A stretch of 7,096 bases of DNA from Clostridiaceae bacterium (GCA_018383195.1 JAGZOP010000077.1:1-7096), one strand, 5' to 3'. Shown: positions 1 through 6,873, numbered from the stretch's first letter. Made by a program: numbers and translations. The notes: generated by a model from the letters alone, not told the origin.

Positions 1-102
<102 letters not shown>

Positions 103-108
103 CACATC

Positions 109-140
109 AAAACGGCAACTTCGGTTGCCGTTTTTCTTTT
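109..140 (+). terminator. Intrinsic terminator of the rRNA operon
   Basis: A perfect CGGCAAC / GTTGCCG stem (113-119 and 124-130) closes on a very stable TTCG tetraloop, is extended by A109-A112 pairing with T131-T134, and is followed by a T-rich tract to 140. It lies a few bases after the 5S 3' end, the usual position for an rRNA operon terminator. Confidence 0.9.
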
Positions 141-186
141 ATCTAAATCTTTCGCATGGATTTATGTAAAGTCGAGGTGAAGCACG

Positions 187-1713
187 ATGTATCGGGTGCT
201 CTTGGTCGATGATGATCTTATTGTACGTCAATTTCTAAAAGAAACACTTCATTGGGAAAATGTGGGGTTTCAGGTTGTCGGGGATGTTTCAGACGGAATC
301 GCTGCGTTGAATCAATATGAACACTTGAATCCGGATTTGATTTTAACTGACATGAATATGCCGCATATGGATGGACTCGAATTGATTCGACGTTTGCGGG
401 CAGGGGGATACGATGGTGCGATCGTTGTGCTTAGTTGTCATGATGATTTTGAATTGGTAAAGGGAGCGCTGCAAGGCGGGGCAGACGAGTATCTGCGCAA
501 AAGCCAGATCAATCAGATTCAAACAGATCAAATGTTGAATCAACTGCGAAAATTGGTTGAAGAACGAAAAAAGACAGCAGTCAATCGTAGGCGCTTGCAA
601 GAGCTTGCACGGGAAGGGCAAAAGAGCAGACAACGTGGAGTTATTCAGCAGTTATTAGCAGGTGGCTTTGCAGTAAATGAATTGCCAGATTTGCTATGTG
701 CAGCAGGATTAAAAGCAGGATATCATCGTTGTACATTGCTGCTATTCCAGCCATTGGGAGCTGATCCGGAGCAACTGGACGCTTTATTTGAATTATTTAT
801 AAGTCGAGAGGATGAAAACGAGTTTTTAGAGATTTCATCTGCAATTGGCGCGATGATTTTGGATTTGAGTGATACGCCATCTGCACGAGAATGGGAAGAA
901 CGCACGCGCGAATTATGTATGAGTCTGGGCAGCACGGTATCGCAGCATTTGGCATTGCCATTGGTATTGGCGGTTAGCGAAGTTTGTGAAGGAGAAATTG
1001 CACTGGTTCAGGCGTTAAGGCAGGCATATCATGCGCTTCAAAACGGATTTTATGAGCCGGGGGTATACCGGTTTGGAGAAAACAAAATGTCTGAATCGAT
1101 TCCTATTGCGGCATCAACATTTCAAAAGGAGCTGGAAGATTTGCTGACAGAGGGAGATCCGACCTCTTTAGAAATGGCTTATCAAAATGTGATGAACACA
1201 TTTTTTGCGGAAAGAACACATCCGGAAAAAGTATTGGAATGGCTGCATGGATGCGATCAGATCGCGGGCGTTACGCGAAAAGAGAGCTTTTATGACTCGC
1301 TCAAACGCTTCTCACAATATCAAAGCTGTGTACAGGAATATCTGACTCAACAGGTCGAGAGACAGCGGGAACGTATTCCAGATACCGCTGGACCAGCAGT
1401 GCGGACAGCAGTACGATATATTCGCATCCATTATCAGGAATCCATCGGACTCGGACATGCAGCTCGGGCGGCAGGATTGACGCCAACCTATTTAAGTGCA
1501 CTTTTCAAAAAGGAAATGGGAATTGGTCTTGCTGAATATTTGCTGCATACCCGATTGGAACATGTAAAGCGTGGATTGCAGAATAGTACAGCAACTGTGA
1601 AAGAACTGAGTGAGCAGGCTGGATTTCCAGACTATCAGCATTTTTGCAAAACTTTCCGAAAAAAAGTTGGAGTCAGCCCTCGCGAATATCGCAGGCAACA
1701 AAAAAGTAAGTAA
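187..1713 (+). CDS. Response regulator, YesN type (receiver domain plus AraC-family DNA-binding domain)
   Basis: A 508-residue cytoplasmic two-component regulator. Residues 1-120 form the receiver: acidic pocket D8-D10, phosphoacceptor D55 in LILTDMNMP, switch residue S83 in VVLSCHDD, and conserved lysine K105 in EYLRKS. The lysine is normally followed by proline; here it is serine. Residues about 130-400 are a helical linker region typical of the long YesN group. Residues about 408-504 are an AraC/XylS domain with two helix-turn-helix units (about 421-445 and 470-494), ending in the family-typical GFPDYQHFCKTFRKKVGVSPREYR. The ATG has a GAGGTGA site at 174-180, six bases upstream. Such regulators usually pair with a sensor histidine kinase and often control sugar uptake or polysaccharide genes; no kinase is next to it, so the signal is unknown. 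Only about 46 bases separate it from the rRNA terminator. It could control the iolG operon downstream, which is inference only. Confidence 0.93.
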   Translation: MYRVLLVDDDLIVRQFLKETLHWENVGFQVVGDVSDGIAALNQYEHLNPDLILTDMNMPHMDGLELIRRLRAGGYDGAIVVLSCHDDFELVKGALQGGADEYLRKSQINQIQTDQMLNQLRKLVEERKKTAVNRRRLQELAREGQKSRQRGVIQQLLAGGFAVNELPDLLCAAGLKAGYHRCTLLLFQPLGADPEQLDALFELFISREDENEFLEISSAIGAMILDLSDTPSAREWEERTRELCMSLGSTVSQHLALPLVLAVSEVCEGEIALVQALRQAYHALQNGFYEPGVYRFGENKMSESIPIAASTFQKELEDLLTEGDPTSLEMAYQNVMNTFFAERTHPEKVLEWLHGCDQIAGVTRKESFYDSLKRFSQYQSCVQEYLTQQVERQRERIPDTAGPAVRTAVRYIRIHYQESIGLGHAARAAGLTPTYLSALFKKEMGIGLAEYLLHTRLEHVKRGLQNSTATVKELSEQAGFPDYQHFCKTFRKKVGVSPREYRRQQKSK

Positions 1714-1750
1714 TTTGCGTAATAGTATCAATTACTCCATCAATCATAAT

Positions 1751-1797
1751 AATACACAGCTTGACAGATATGCTCTGTTCTAGTTGTGTATTTTTTT
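1751..1797 (+). terminator. Intrinsic terminator after the response regulator
   Basis: AATACACAGCT (1751-1761) pairs with AGTTGTGTATT (1782-1792), including one G-T pair. After a small internal loop, a second short stem (1763-1767 with 1775-1779) tops it. Seven T residues (1791-1797) follow. It lies about 40 bases after the regulator stop codon and separates that gene from the iolG operon. Confidence 0.85.
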
Positions 1798-1861
1798 ATG
1801 ATTATTTTGGATAATACATTCTGTAAATCATAACAACACACATGTTTTTCTTAATAATGTG

Positions 1862-1893
1862 CCAATATGGTTTTGTTGGGGGAACGGTATAAT
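1862..1893 (+). promoter_or_regulatory. Candidate promoter of the iolG operon, with a weak -35 and an inverted repeat
   Basis: A perfect TATAAT lies at 1888-1893, 64 bases before the iolG start. At 16-18 bases upstream there is nothing close to TTGACA (TATGGT at 1866-1871 is the nearest option). A short CCAA-N10-TTGG inverted repeat (1862-1865 and 1876-1879) covers the place where the -35 would be. A perfect -10 with a poor -35 and an overlapping repeat suggests, but does not prove, control by an activator or repressor. The rest of the 1798-1957 gap shows only an AT-rich stretch and a leader with the tandem AATGAAACC/AATGAAAGG words at 1891-1908. Confidence 0.55.
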
Positions 1894-1957
1894 GAAACCA
1901 ATGAAAGGGAACATCACCCTGAGCTGAAATAAAGAAAGAGGTATAGGAGGCATACCC

Positions 1958-2968
1958 ATGAAGGTAGGTATCATTGGTGCAGGACGCATCGGTAAGGTTC
2001 ATGCAAAGAACATTTCCATGTTTGTACCGGAGATGGAGATCAAGACCATTGCAGATCCGTTCATGAACAAGCAGACTGAGGCATTTGCAAAGCAGTACGG
2101 CATTGCAAACACCACAAAGGATGCAAATGACATTCTGAATGACCCGGAAATCGAGGCAGTTCTGATCTGCTCTTCGACCGATACGCATTCCAAGTACATC
2201 ATCGAGGCTGCAAAGGCTGGCAAGCATATTTTCTGCGAGAAGCCGGTAGACTATGATCTGAAGAAGGTACATGAGGCAATTGATACCGCGAAGGAAGCAG
2301 GTGTCAAGCTGCAGATCGGTTTCTGCCGCCGTTTTGACCACAACCATCGTGCAGTTTACGACATGGTTCGTGATGGCAAGGTTGGCAAGGTCAATATCAT
2401 CAAAATTTCTTCCCGTGACCCGGAGCCGCCCCCGGTATCCTATGTTAAGGTTTCTGGCGGTATTTTCTACGATATGATGATCCATGACTTCGACATGGCT
2501 CGTTTCCTTGCAGGATCTGAGGTTACAGAGGTGAACGCAGTTGGTTCGGTTCTGGTTGACCCCGAAATTGGTGAAGCTGGAGACGTGGATACCGCAGTTG
2601 TAACCCTGAAGTTTGAGAATGGTGCAATCGGTATCATCGACAACTCCCGTAAGGCAGTTTACGGTTACGATCAGCGTGTCGAGGTATTCGGTTCCGAGGG
2701 CTGCGCACAGAACGAGAACGACATTCCGAACACCGCAGTGCTGTCTACTGCAAATGGCACAACCTATGGCACGGCTTACAAGGTAATGCGGGATCGTTAC
2801 ACTGGTGCATTTGTTTCCGAGATGCAGGCATTTGCAGACGCAATTGCAAACGATAAGGAGACCCCGGTTACCGGTATCGACGGTCTGTATCCGGTACTGA
2901 TGGCTGCTGCTGCAACCAAGTCTCTGCATGAAGGCCGTCCGGTCAAGATTTCGGAGGTTGAGGTATAA
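1958..2968 (+). CDS. iolG: Inositol 2-dehydrogenase-like oxidoreductase (Gfo/Idh/MocA family)
   Basis: A 336-residue NAD-dependent dehydrogenase expected to oxidise the C2 hydroxyl of myo-inositol to 2-keto-myo-inositol, the first step of inositol breakdown, in the cytoplasm. The N-terminal Rossmann fold has GAGRIG at residues 7-12. The family EKP motif is at 94-96, with K95 the catalytic lysine. GGIFYDMMIHDFDM (167-180) supplies D172 and H176, completing the Lys/Asp/His triad known from Bacillus IolG. The length is close to the usual 335-345. Start: ATG with AGGAGG at 1945-1950, seven bases upstream. Its stop overlaps the next gene's start as TAATG, so the two are probably translated in a coupled way. 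Leucine is nearly always CTG and lysine mostly AAG, a biased pattern that points to high expression. Related family members act on scyllo-inositol, D-chiro-inositol or other sugars, so the exact substrate is uncertain. Confidence 0.85.
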   Translation: MKVGIIGAGRIGKVHAKNISMFVPEMEIKTIADPFMNKQTEAFAKQYGIANTTKDANDILNDPEIEAVLICSSTDTHSKYIIEAAKAGKHIFCEKPVDYDLKKVHEAIDTAKEAGVKLQIGFCRRFDHNHRAVYDMVRDGKVGKVNIIKISSRDPEPPPVSYVKVSGGIFYDMMIHDFDMARFLAGSEVTEVNAVGSVLVDPEIGEAGDVDTAVVTLKFENGAIGIIDNSRKAVYGYDQRVEVFGSEGCAQNENDIPNTAVLSTANGTTYGTAYKVMRDRYTGAFVSEMQAFADAIANDKETPVTGIDGLYPVLMAAAATKSLHEGRPVKISEVEV

Positions 2969-3756
2969 TGGCACTGAGAAAATGCGCGTGCATCGACACG
3001 CTGTATACCGAGCTGGATTGGCTCGATCGTTTCCAGGCTGCAAAGGATGACGGCTTTGAGGCTGTAGAGTTCTGGGATTGGCGCATCCGTGATCTGGATG
3101 CAACCCGTGAAGCTGCTGAAAAGGCTGGCATTGCGATTTCCGGTTTCAATGGCGATGCAGATTATTCTCTGGTTGATCCGACCCACAAAGAGAAGTACCT
3201 TGACTATTTGAAGCAGTCTATCGCTGCGGCAAAGAAGGTCGGCGCTTCGAGCGTTACGATTCATTCCAACGCGCTGGGGGATGGTGGCGTTGTTGTAAAC
3301 CACTATGATGACCTGTCTGAAACCGTGAAAATGTGCTCAATGTTCGGTCTTCTGATTGAATGCGCAAAGCTTGCAGAAGTAGAGGGAATCAACCTCAATC
3401 TGGAAGCGCTGAACATCACCACCGATCATGTGGGCAACTATCTGGCAACCACCCAGATGGGCGCAGAGATGTGTCGTCTGATCGGCTCACCGCGTCTGAA
3501 GCTGCTGTACGATGTATACCACATGCAGATCAACGAAGGCTGCATCTGCGATACCATTACGAACTACGGCGACCAGTTCGGTCACATCCATGTTGCGGAC
3601 GCGCCGGGTCGTCATGAGCCGGGCACGGGCGAAATCAACTACAAAAAGGTTCTGAGCCATCTTGAGGCTTGCGGCTATACCGGCCGTGTAGGCTACGAGC
3701 TGTTCCCGGCAACCGATACCAAGACCGCGGTGAAGGCGATCATGGAAAACGCATAA
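2968..3756 (+). CDS. Hydroxypyruvate isomerase / IolI-like TIM-barrel sugar isomerase
   Basis: A 262-residue protein of the AP-endonuclease-2-type TIM barrel, a metal-dependent isomerase/epimerase. Likely metal ligands and catalytic residues are E146 (NLEALN), D182 and H185 (YDVYHMQ), H208 (GHIHVAD) and E244 (GYELFPA). The block HVADAPGRHEPGTGEINY (about 208-225) is the hallmark of the hydroxypyruvate isomerase (Hyi) branch. Hyi interconverts hydroxypyruvate and tartronate semialdehyde, while the related IolI interconverts keto-inositols. Sitting one base into the iolG stop codon, it most plausibly acts on the product of that dehydrogenase, so an inosose isomerase or epimerase role is as likely as true Hyi activity. 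That choice is inference from context. GGAGG (2953-2957) and GAGGT (2960-2964) inside the end of iolG serve as ribosome binding sites. It shares the CTG/AAG-rich codon use of iolG and closes the operon. Confidence 0.82.
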   Translation: MALRKCACIDTLYTELDWLDRFQAAKDDGFEAVEFWDWRIRDLDATREAAEKAGIAISGFNGDADYSLVDPTHKEKYLDYLKQSIAAAKKVGASSVTIHSNALGDGGVVVNHYDDLSETVKMCSMFGLLIECAKLAEVEGINLNLEALNITTDHVGNYLATTQMGAEMCRLIGSPRLKLLYDVYHMQINEGCICDTITNYGDQFGHIHVADAPGRHEPGTGEINYKKVLSHLEACGYTGRVGYELFPATDTKTAVKAIMENA

Positions 3757-3761
3757 ATATC

Positions 3762-3812
3762 AAATAAAAAGACCTCAATACAGCAAATATTTGCTGCATT
3801 GAGGTCTTTTTT
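3762..3812. terminator. Bidirectional intrinsic terminator between convergent genes
   Basis: AAAAAGACCTCAAT (3766-3779) pairs with ATTGAGGTCTTTTT (3798-3811). After one A/C mismatch, the perfect palindrome CAGCAAATATTTGCTG (3781-3796) extends the stem. It has a T tract on the plus strand and an A-rich 5' side (T-rich on the minus strand), so it can end both the iolG operon and xpt, whose stop codons lie 5 and 6 bases away from it. Confidence 0.93.
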
Positions 3813-3818
3813 ATGTAA

Positions 3819-4397
3819 TTAGTCTGCATCTGCAAAAATGACTTGCCCGTCGCGCATTTCCTTGATAATTGCAAGAGATTCAACCTTGATACCGGTTTCG
3901 CGTACCAGTTTACCGCCGACATCAAACCCTTTTTCAATACAAATACCGGCGCCTGCAATGCTTGCGCCCGACTGTTTGACAAGTTCAATCAGACCCAGCA
4001 TTGCGCTGCCCTTTGCAAGAAAATCGTCGATTAGCAGAACACGGTCGTTCTCTCCGAGAAAGCTGCGGGACACGATTACATCATATTCGCGCTGATGCGT
4101 GAATGAAGTTACCTTGCTGGTGTAGACCGCACCGTCAATATTGCGGGATTGGGTCTTTTTTGCAAATACGACCGGTACGCCGAAATGCTGCGCAGTAATG
4201 CAGGCGATGCCGATACCGGATGCCTCGATGGTCAGGATTTTATTAACACCATCGTCTTTGAAACGACGGAAAAACTCCTTGCCCAGTTCGTTAATCAGCG
4301 GTACGTCCATCTGATGGTTCAAGAACGCGTCAACTTTCAATACATCACCGTCTTTGACACGGCCGCGCTCGATAATAGCATCTTCTAAAAGCTTCAT
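3819..4397 (-). CDS. xpt: Xanthine phosphoribosyltransferase
   Basis: A 192-residue type I phosphoribosyltransferase, close to the 194 residues of Bacillus subtilis Xpt. It makes XMP from xanthine and PRPP in cytoplasmic purine salvage. The PRPP-binding loop is VLLIDDFLAKGSA at about 120-132. ILTIEASGIGIA (54-65) and VVFAKK (76-81) match the Xpt pattern, as does the N-terminal MKLLEDAIIERGRV. Start: ATG at 4397, directly preceded by an in-frame TAG, so no longer start is possible. The site AGGGGG (4409-4414) is 11 bases away, longer than its neighbours' 6-7. A strong promoter lies directly upstream. Unlike Bacillus, no pbuX permease gene follows; the gene ends in the shared terminator. Confidence 0.95.
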   Translation of the reverse strand: MKLLEDAIIERGRVKDGDVLKVDAFLNHQMDVPLINELGKEFFRRFKDDGVNKILTIEASGIGIACITAQHFGVPVVFAKKTQSRNIDGAVYTSKVTSFTHQREYDVIVSRSFLGENDRVLLIDDFLAKGSAMLGLIELVKQSGASIAGAGICIEKGFDVGGKLVRETGIKVESLAIIKEMRDGQVIFADAD

Positions 4398-4408
4398 CTA
4401 TGCTTTTG

Positions 4409-4414
4409 CCCCCT
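4409..4414 (-). promoter_or_regulatory. xpt ribosome binding site with long spacing
   Basis: AGGGGG on the minus strand, 11 bases before the ATG at 4397. It is the only purine-rich candidate, and the in-frame stop just before the ATG rules out a nearer upstream start. The spacing may lower translation somewhat. Confidence 0.6.
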
Positions 4415-4442
4415 GCATTCGTCATAATTCGATATTTTTTCT

Positions 4443-4471
4443 ATTATATCACTTTGAGAACGGTTTGACAA
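4443..4471 (-). promoter_or_regulatory. Sigma-A type promoter of xpt
   Basis: Read on the minus strand: TTGTCA (4471-4466), a 17-base spacer, then a perfect TATAAT (4448-4443). Transcription would start near 4436, giving a leader of only about 39 bases before the xpt ATG. There is no room for a guanine-type riboswitch. Confidence 0.85.
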
Positions 4472-4511
4472 TGGCGGACGAAAGATTTCTTTGTCCTCAT
4501 GGTGCGGAGAT

Positions 4512-5255
4512 TTAGGCAAGGTCGAGGACATCGCGTGCGGCACGAACCAGCGCGCTGTCAGTTTGCCAGATTTCGTATTCGCTGATACCGGGCAGCCCCA
4601 TAAAAACATCGGGATTCCGATAACGCATTTGGCTTTCAAGCACGGCTTTTCCGGACATGTGGAAGCTAGTGAGCGAGGTTTCGTGCAGCAGCATGCGGAT
4701 GACTTCGGCATTCACGCCTGCGCCTGCAAGAATTTCAATATCACCCGCCTGCTCGTGCAGAGTGTTCAGTAGGGCGATGCCTTCGCGCGCGCTGCCCTTG
4801 CAGCCAGATGTCAAAATTGTGGAGACTCCAAGCGTCTTTGCCTGAGCAAGCGCCTTCATCGGATCGGCACATAGGTCAAATGCGCGGTGCAGCGTCACAG
4901 GCAAGCCATCAGCGGCATCCATGAGCTGTTCCATAGCGGGAAGATCCAAACCGCCGTCTGCATTCAGGCAGCCAATGACCACACCGTCTGCACCTGCTGC
5001 GCGAAACATACGCACCTCATCGCGCAGGATGGCAAGTTCATCCGATGTATAGAGAAAATCACCGAATCTTGGACGCAGCAGTACGCGGATGGGCAGATCA
5101 ACCGCTTCCCGTACACGGGAGAAAAGCGCAGTGCTGGGAGAGGTGCCGCCAATGATAAGGTTTGCGCACAATTCCAGACGGGTCGCGCCGCCTGCCGCTG
5201 CCGCACGTGCGGAAGCGACGCTGTCTACACAGCATTCTAATGTAAAATGTTTCAT
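4512..5255 (-). CDS. cutC: CutC family protein (copper homeostasis family, TIM barrel)
   Basis: A 247-residue CutC protein, the usual bacterial length. Family blocks in order: LECCVDSVASARAAAAGGA near the N terminus, LELCANLIIGGTSPS, then IRVLLRPRFGDFLYTSDE, GVVIGCLNADGGLD, LHRAFDLCADP, ILTSGCKG and ILAGAGVN toward the C-terminal half. CutC is a cytoplasmic TIM-barrel protein named from copper sensitivity in E. coli, but its biochemical role is not settled. I chose ATG at 5255: GGAGG at 5262-5266 is six bases upstream of it. The longer frame starts with TTG at 5261, directly against that site and implausible. The gene runs the same way as xpt with 114 bases between them. No convincing terminator lies in that gap, so cutC transcripts may also read into xpt, which has its own promoter. 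Confidence 0.93.
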   Translation of the reverse strand: MKHFTLECCVDSVASARAAAAGGATRLELCANLIIGGTSPSTALFSRVREAVDLPIRVLLRPRFGDFLYTSDELAILRDEVRMFRAAGADGVVIGCLNADGGLDLPAMEQLMDAADGLPVTLHRAFDLCADPMKALAQAKTLGVSTILTSGCKGSAREGIALLNTLHEQAGDIEILAGAGVNAEVIRMLLHETSLTSFHMSGKAVLESQMRYRNPDVFMGLPGISEYEIWQTDSALVRAARDVLDLA

Positions 5256-5261
5256 ATTCAA

Positions 5262-5266
5262 CCTCC
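5262..5266 (-). promoter_or_regulatory. cutC ribosome binding site, fixes the start at 5255
   Basis: GGAGG on the minus strand, six bases from the ATG at 5255. A TTG codon at 5261-5259 touches the site with no spacing, so the two extra N-terminal residues of the longest frame are unlikely to be made. Confidence 0.85.
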
Positions 5267-5297
5267 GGTATCGGGTTTGTCCAATGTGCTTAAATAC

Positions 5298-5326
5298 AGT
5301 ATAGCATAATTATCCTAGTATGTAAG
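5298..5326 (-). promoter_or_regulatory. Candidate cutC promoter
   Basis: On the minus strand, TATACT (5303-5298) is a good -10. CTTACA (5326-5321) at 17 bases upstream is a 4/6 match to the -35. This puts the transcription start about 35 bases before the cutC ATG. Confidence 0.6.
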
Positions 5327-5372
5327 ATGAAAATCGGCACTTTTGATTGTATGAGAGAAGAAAAAAGACTTC

Positions 5373-5401
5373 TATACAGAAAACGAAAAATGTGATATGA
5401 T
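5373..5401 (+). promoter_or_regulatory. Candidate promoter of the alanine symporter gene
   Basis: TATACA (5373-5378, 4/6 to the -35), a 17-base spacer and TATGAT (5396-5401, 5/6 to the -10) lie about 60 bases before the chosen start. The -10 overlaps the upstream in-frame ATG at 5397, so that ATG would not be in the transcript, which supports the shorter protein. A second AT-rich word, TATAAA (5415-5420), is a weaker alternative. Confidence 0.55.
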
Positions 5402-5447
5402 AAAGAATAGCACGTATAAAATACGGGATACAATTCTAAAAAAGAAC

Positions 5448-5453
5448 AGGGGG
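5448..5453 (+). promoter_or_regulatory. Symporter ribosome binding site, fixes the start at 5460
   Basis: AGGGGG six bases upstream of the ATG at 5460. No comparable site precedes the earlier in-frame ATG at 5397. Confidence 0.85.
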
Positions 5454-5459
5454 AAAAGA

Positions 5460-6851
5460 ATGTTACAAATGATTGAATCCATCAATGGCGCGGTCAACGG
5501 ATTTGTCTGGGGGGTCCCGGCGATGGTCTGCATTATTGGTGTGGGATTGCTGCTGAGCTGCCGCACGCGGTTTATTCAGTTCAGAAAATTTGTATATACG
5601 TTTAAGATTACCATTGGTCGTCTGTTTCATAAGAAAGAGGCGGCAGACGGCGCGATTACACCGTTTCAGGCGGTATGCACTGCGCTGGCTGCGACGGTCG
5701 GTACGGGCAACATCGCAGGCGTCGCGGGAGCGATTGCCATTGGCGGTCCCGGTGCAGTGTTTTGGATGTGGGTCAGTGCATTGCTTGGAATGTGCACGAA
5801 ATTTTCCGAGGTGACACTGGCTGTACATTTCCGTGAAAAAAATCGGGAAGGGGACTGGGTTGGCGGTCCCATGTATTACATCAAAAACGGGTTGTCTAAA
5901 AATTGGAGATGGCTCGCTTATGTGTTTGCAGTACTCGGCATTCTGACTGTATTTGGTACAGGCAATGCCACGCAGGTCAACACCATTACAACTGCGATCA
6001 ACTCTGCGCTGCTGAGTTATGATATTATTGGGAAAAGTCAGGTTGCAGGCGTGAACTTTGCCATCGGTGCAGTCATTACCGTTCTGGTTGGTATGGTGCT
6101 GCTCGGCGGCATTAAGCGAATCGGCAAAGTCACGGAAAAGCTTGTACCGTTTATGGCGCTTCTTTATATTATGCTCGCAATCGGTGTCATTGGTTTTAAT
6201 ATTGAACGGGTACCCGGTGTATTCCAGTCGATTTTTGAGGGCGCATTTGCACCGTCTGCGGTAACCGGCGGCGTGGTTGGCAGCATGTTTATGAGTATGC
6301 AGAAAGGTTTTTCGCGCGGCATCTTTTCAAATGAGGCAGGTCTCGGCACCGGATCGATTGCGCATGCATCGGCTGATACCAGCGATCCAGTGAAACAGGG
6401 ATTTTTCGGGATCTTTGAGGTGTTTACCGATACGATTTTGATTTGCACAATGACTGCAATGGTGATTTTGTGCAGCGGTGTACCGGTGGAGTATGGCGTA
6501 GATGCGGGTGCGGCACTGACAATCAGCGGTTTCATTGCGACCTACGGAAATTGGGTATCCATTTTCACAGCAGTTGCAATGTGCTGTTTTGCATTTTCGA
6601 CCATCATCGGTTGGGGATTGTACGGCACACGCTGCATTGAATTCCTGTTTGGCAGCAAAATTAACCGCCCGTTCATGCTCGTATATGCGCTGGTAGCGAT
6701 GCTCGGTGCAACAGCCGATTTGGGATTGCTGTGGAGTGTTGCAGATACTTTTAACGGCTTGATGGCGATTCCGAACCTGATTGCGCTGTTCCTGCTGTCT
6801 GGTACTGTGGTCAAGCTGGTACGGGAGCATTTCAACGGAAAACTCGGATAA
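5460..6851 (+). CDS. Sodium:alanine (amino acid) symporter, AGCS family
   Basis: A 463-residue inner-membrane carrier that moves alanine or glycine in together with sodium (AGCS family, e.g. AlsT/AgcS). The family signature GGPGAVFWMWVSALLG lies at residues 95-110 of the shorter protein, preceded by the conserved ALAATVGTGNIAGVAGAIAI stretch (about 76-95) and followed by DWVGGPMYYI (132-141). GIFSNEAGLGTGSIAHA in the middle is another invariant block. Many long hydrophobic stretches along the chain fit the roughly ten to eleven membrane helices of the family. The start at 5460 has a well-spaced AGGGGG. The longest frame adds 21 charged residues (MIKNSTYKIR...) that overlap the promoter and are unlike family N termini, whereas MLQMIESINGAVNGFVWGVP is typical. 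It is transcribed alone, divergent from cutC. Its terminator appears interrupted by an insertion sequence. Confidence 0.94.
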   Translation: MLQMIESINGAVNGFVWGVPAMVCIIGVGLLLSCRTRFIQFRKFVYTFKITIGRLFHKKEAADGAITPFQAVCTALAATVGTGNIAGVAGAIAIGGPGAVFWMWVSALLGMCTKFSEVTLAVHFREKNREGDWVGGPMYYIKNGLSKNWRWLAYVFAVLGILTVFGTGNATQVNTITTAINSALLSYDIIGKSQVAGVNFAIGAVITVLVGMVLLGGIKRIGKVTEKLVPFMALLYIMLAIGVIGFNIERVPGVFQSIFEGAFAPSAVTGGVVGSMFMSMQKGFSRGIFSNEAGLGTGSIAHASADTSDPVKQGFFGIFEVFTDTILICTMTAMVILCSGVPVEYGVDAGAALTISGFIATYGNWVSIFTAVAMCCFAFSTIIGWGLYGTRCIEFLFGSKINRPFMLVYALVAMLGATADLGLLWSVADTFNGLMAIPNLIALFLLSGTVVKLVREHFNGKLG

Positions 6852-6855
6852 CAAG

Positions 6856-6873
6856 AAAACCGCCTGTCCCGGT
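6856..6873 (+). terminator. 5' half of a disrupted terminator of the symporter gene
   Basis: AAAACCGCCTGTCC (6856-6869) sits five bases after the stop codon and looks exactly like the A-rich start and 5' arm of an intrinsic terminator. The expected partner GGACAGGCGGTTTT does not follow; instead the end of an insertion sequence begins at about 6874. The 3' arm may lie beyond the far end of the element, outside the window. Confidence 0.5.

Noticed and set aside
1802..3103. A 433-codon open frame on the minus strand opposite iolG
   Set aside because: It lies opposite a gene with clear catalytic motifs, has no family resemblance, is rich in cysteine and asparagine as antisense frames of biased genes are, and runs through the iolG promoter. 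It is a by-product of the strong codon bias.
4475..4500. A small hairpin (GGAC...GTCC on the minus strand) between cutC and xpt as a cutC terminator
   Set aside because: The stem is short with a bulge and no T tract follows on the minus strand, so it is not a convincing intrinsic terminator.
4398..4511. A possible purine riboswitch or PurBox in the xpt leader
   Set aside because: The leader is only about 39 bases. The CGAA words near 4420-4432 are in direct, not inverted, arrangement and lack the full PurBox pattern.
5397..5459. A 21-residue N-terminal extension of the symporter starting at 5397
   Set aside because: There is no ribosome binding site before 5397, the stretch overlaps the likely promoter -10, and the added residues are unlike family N termini.
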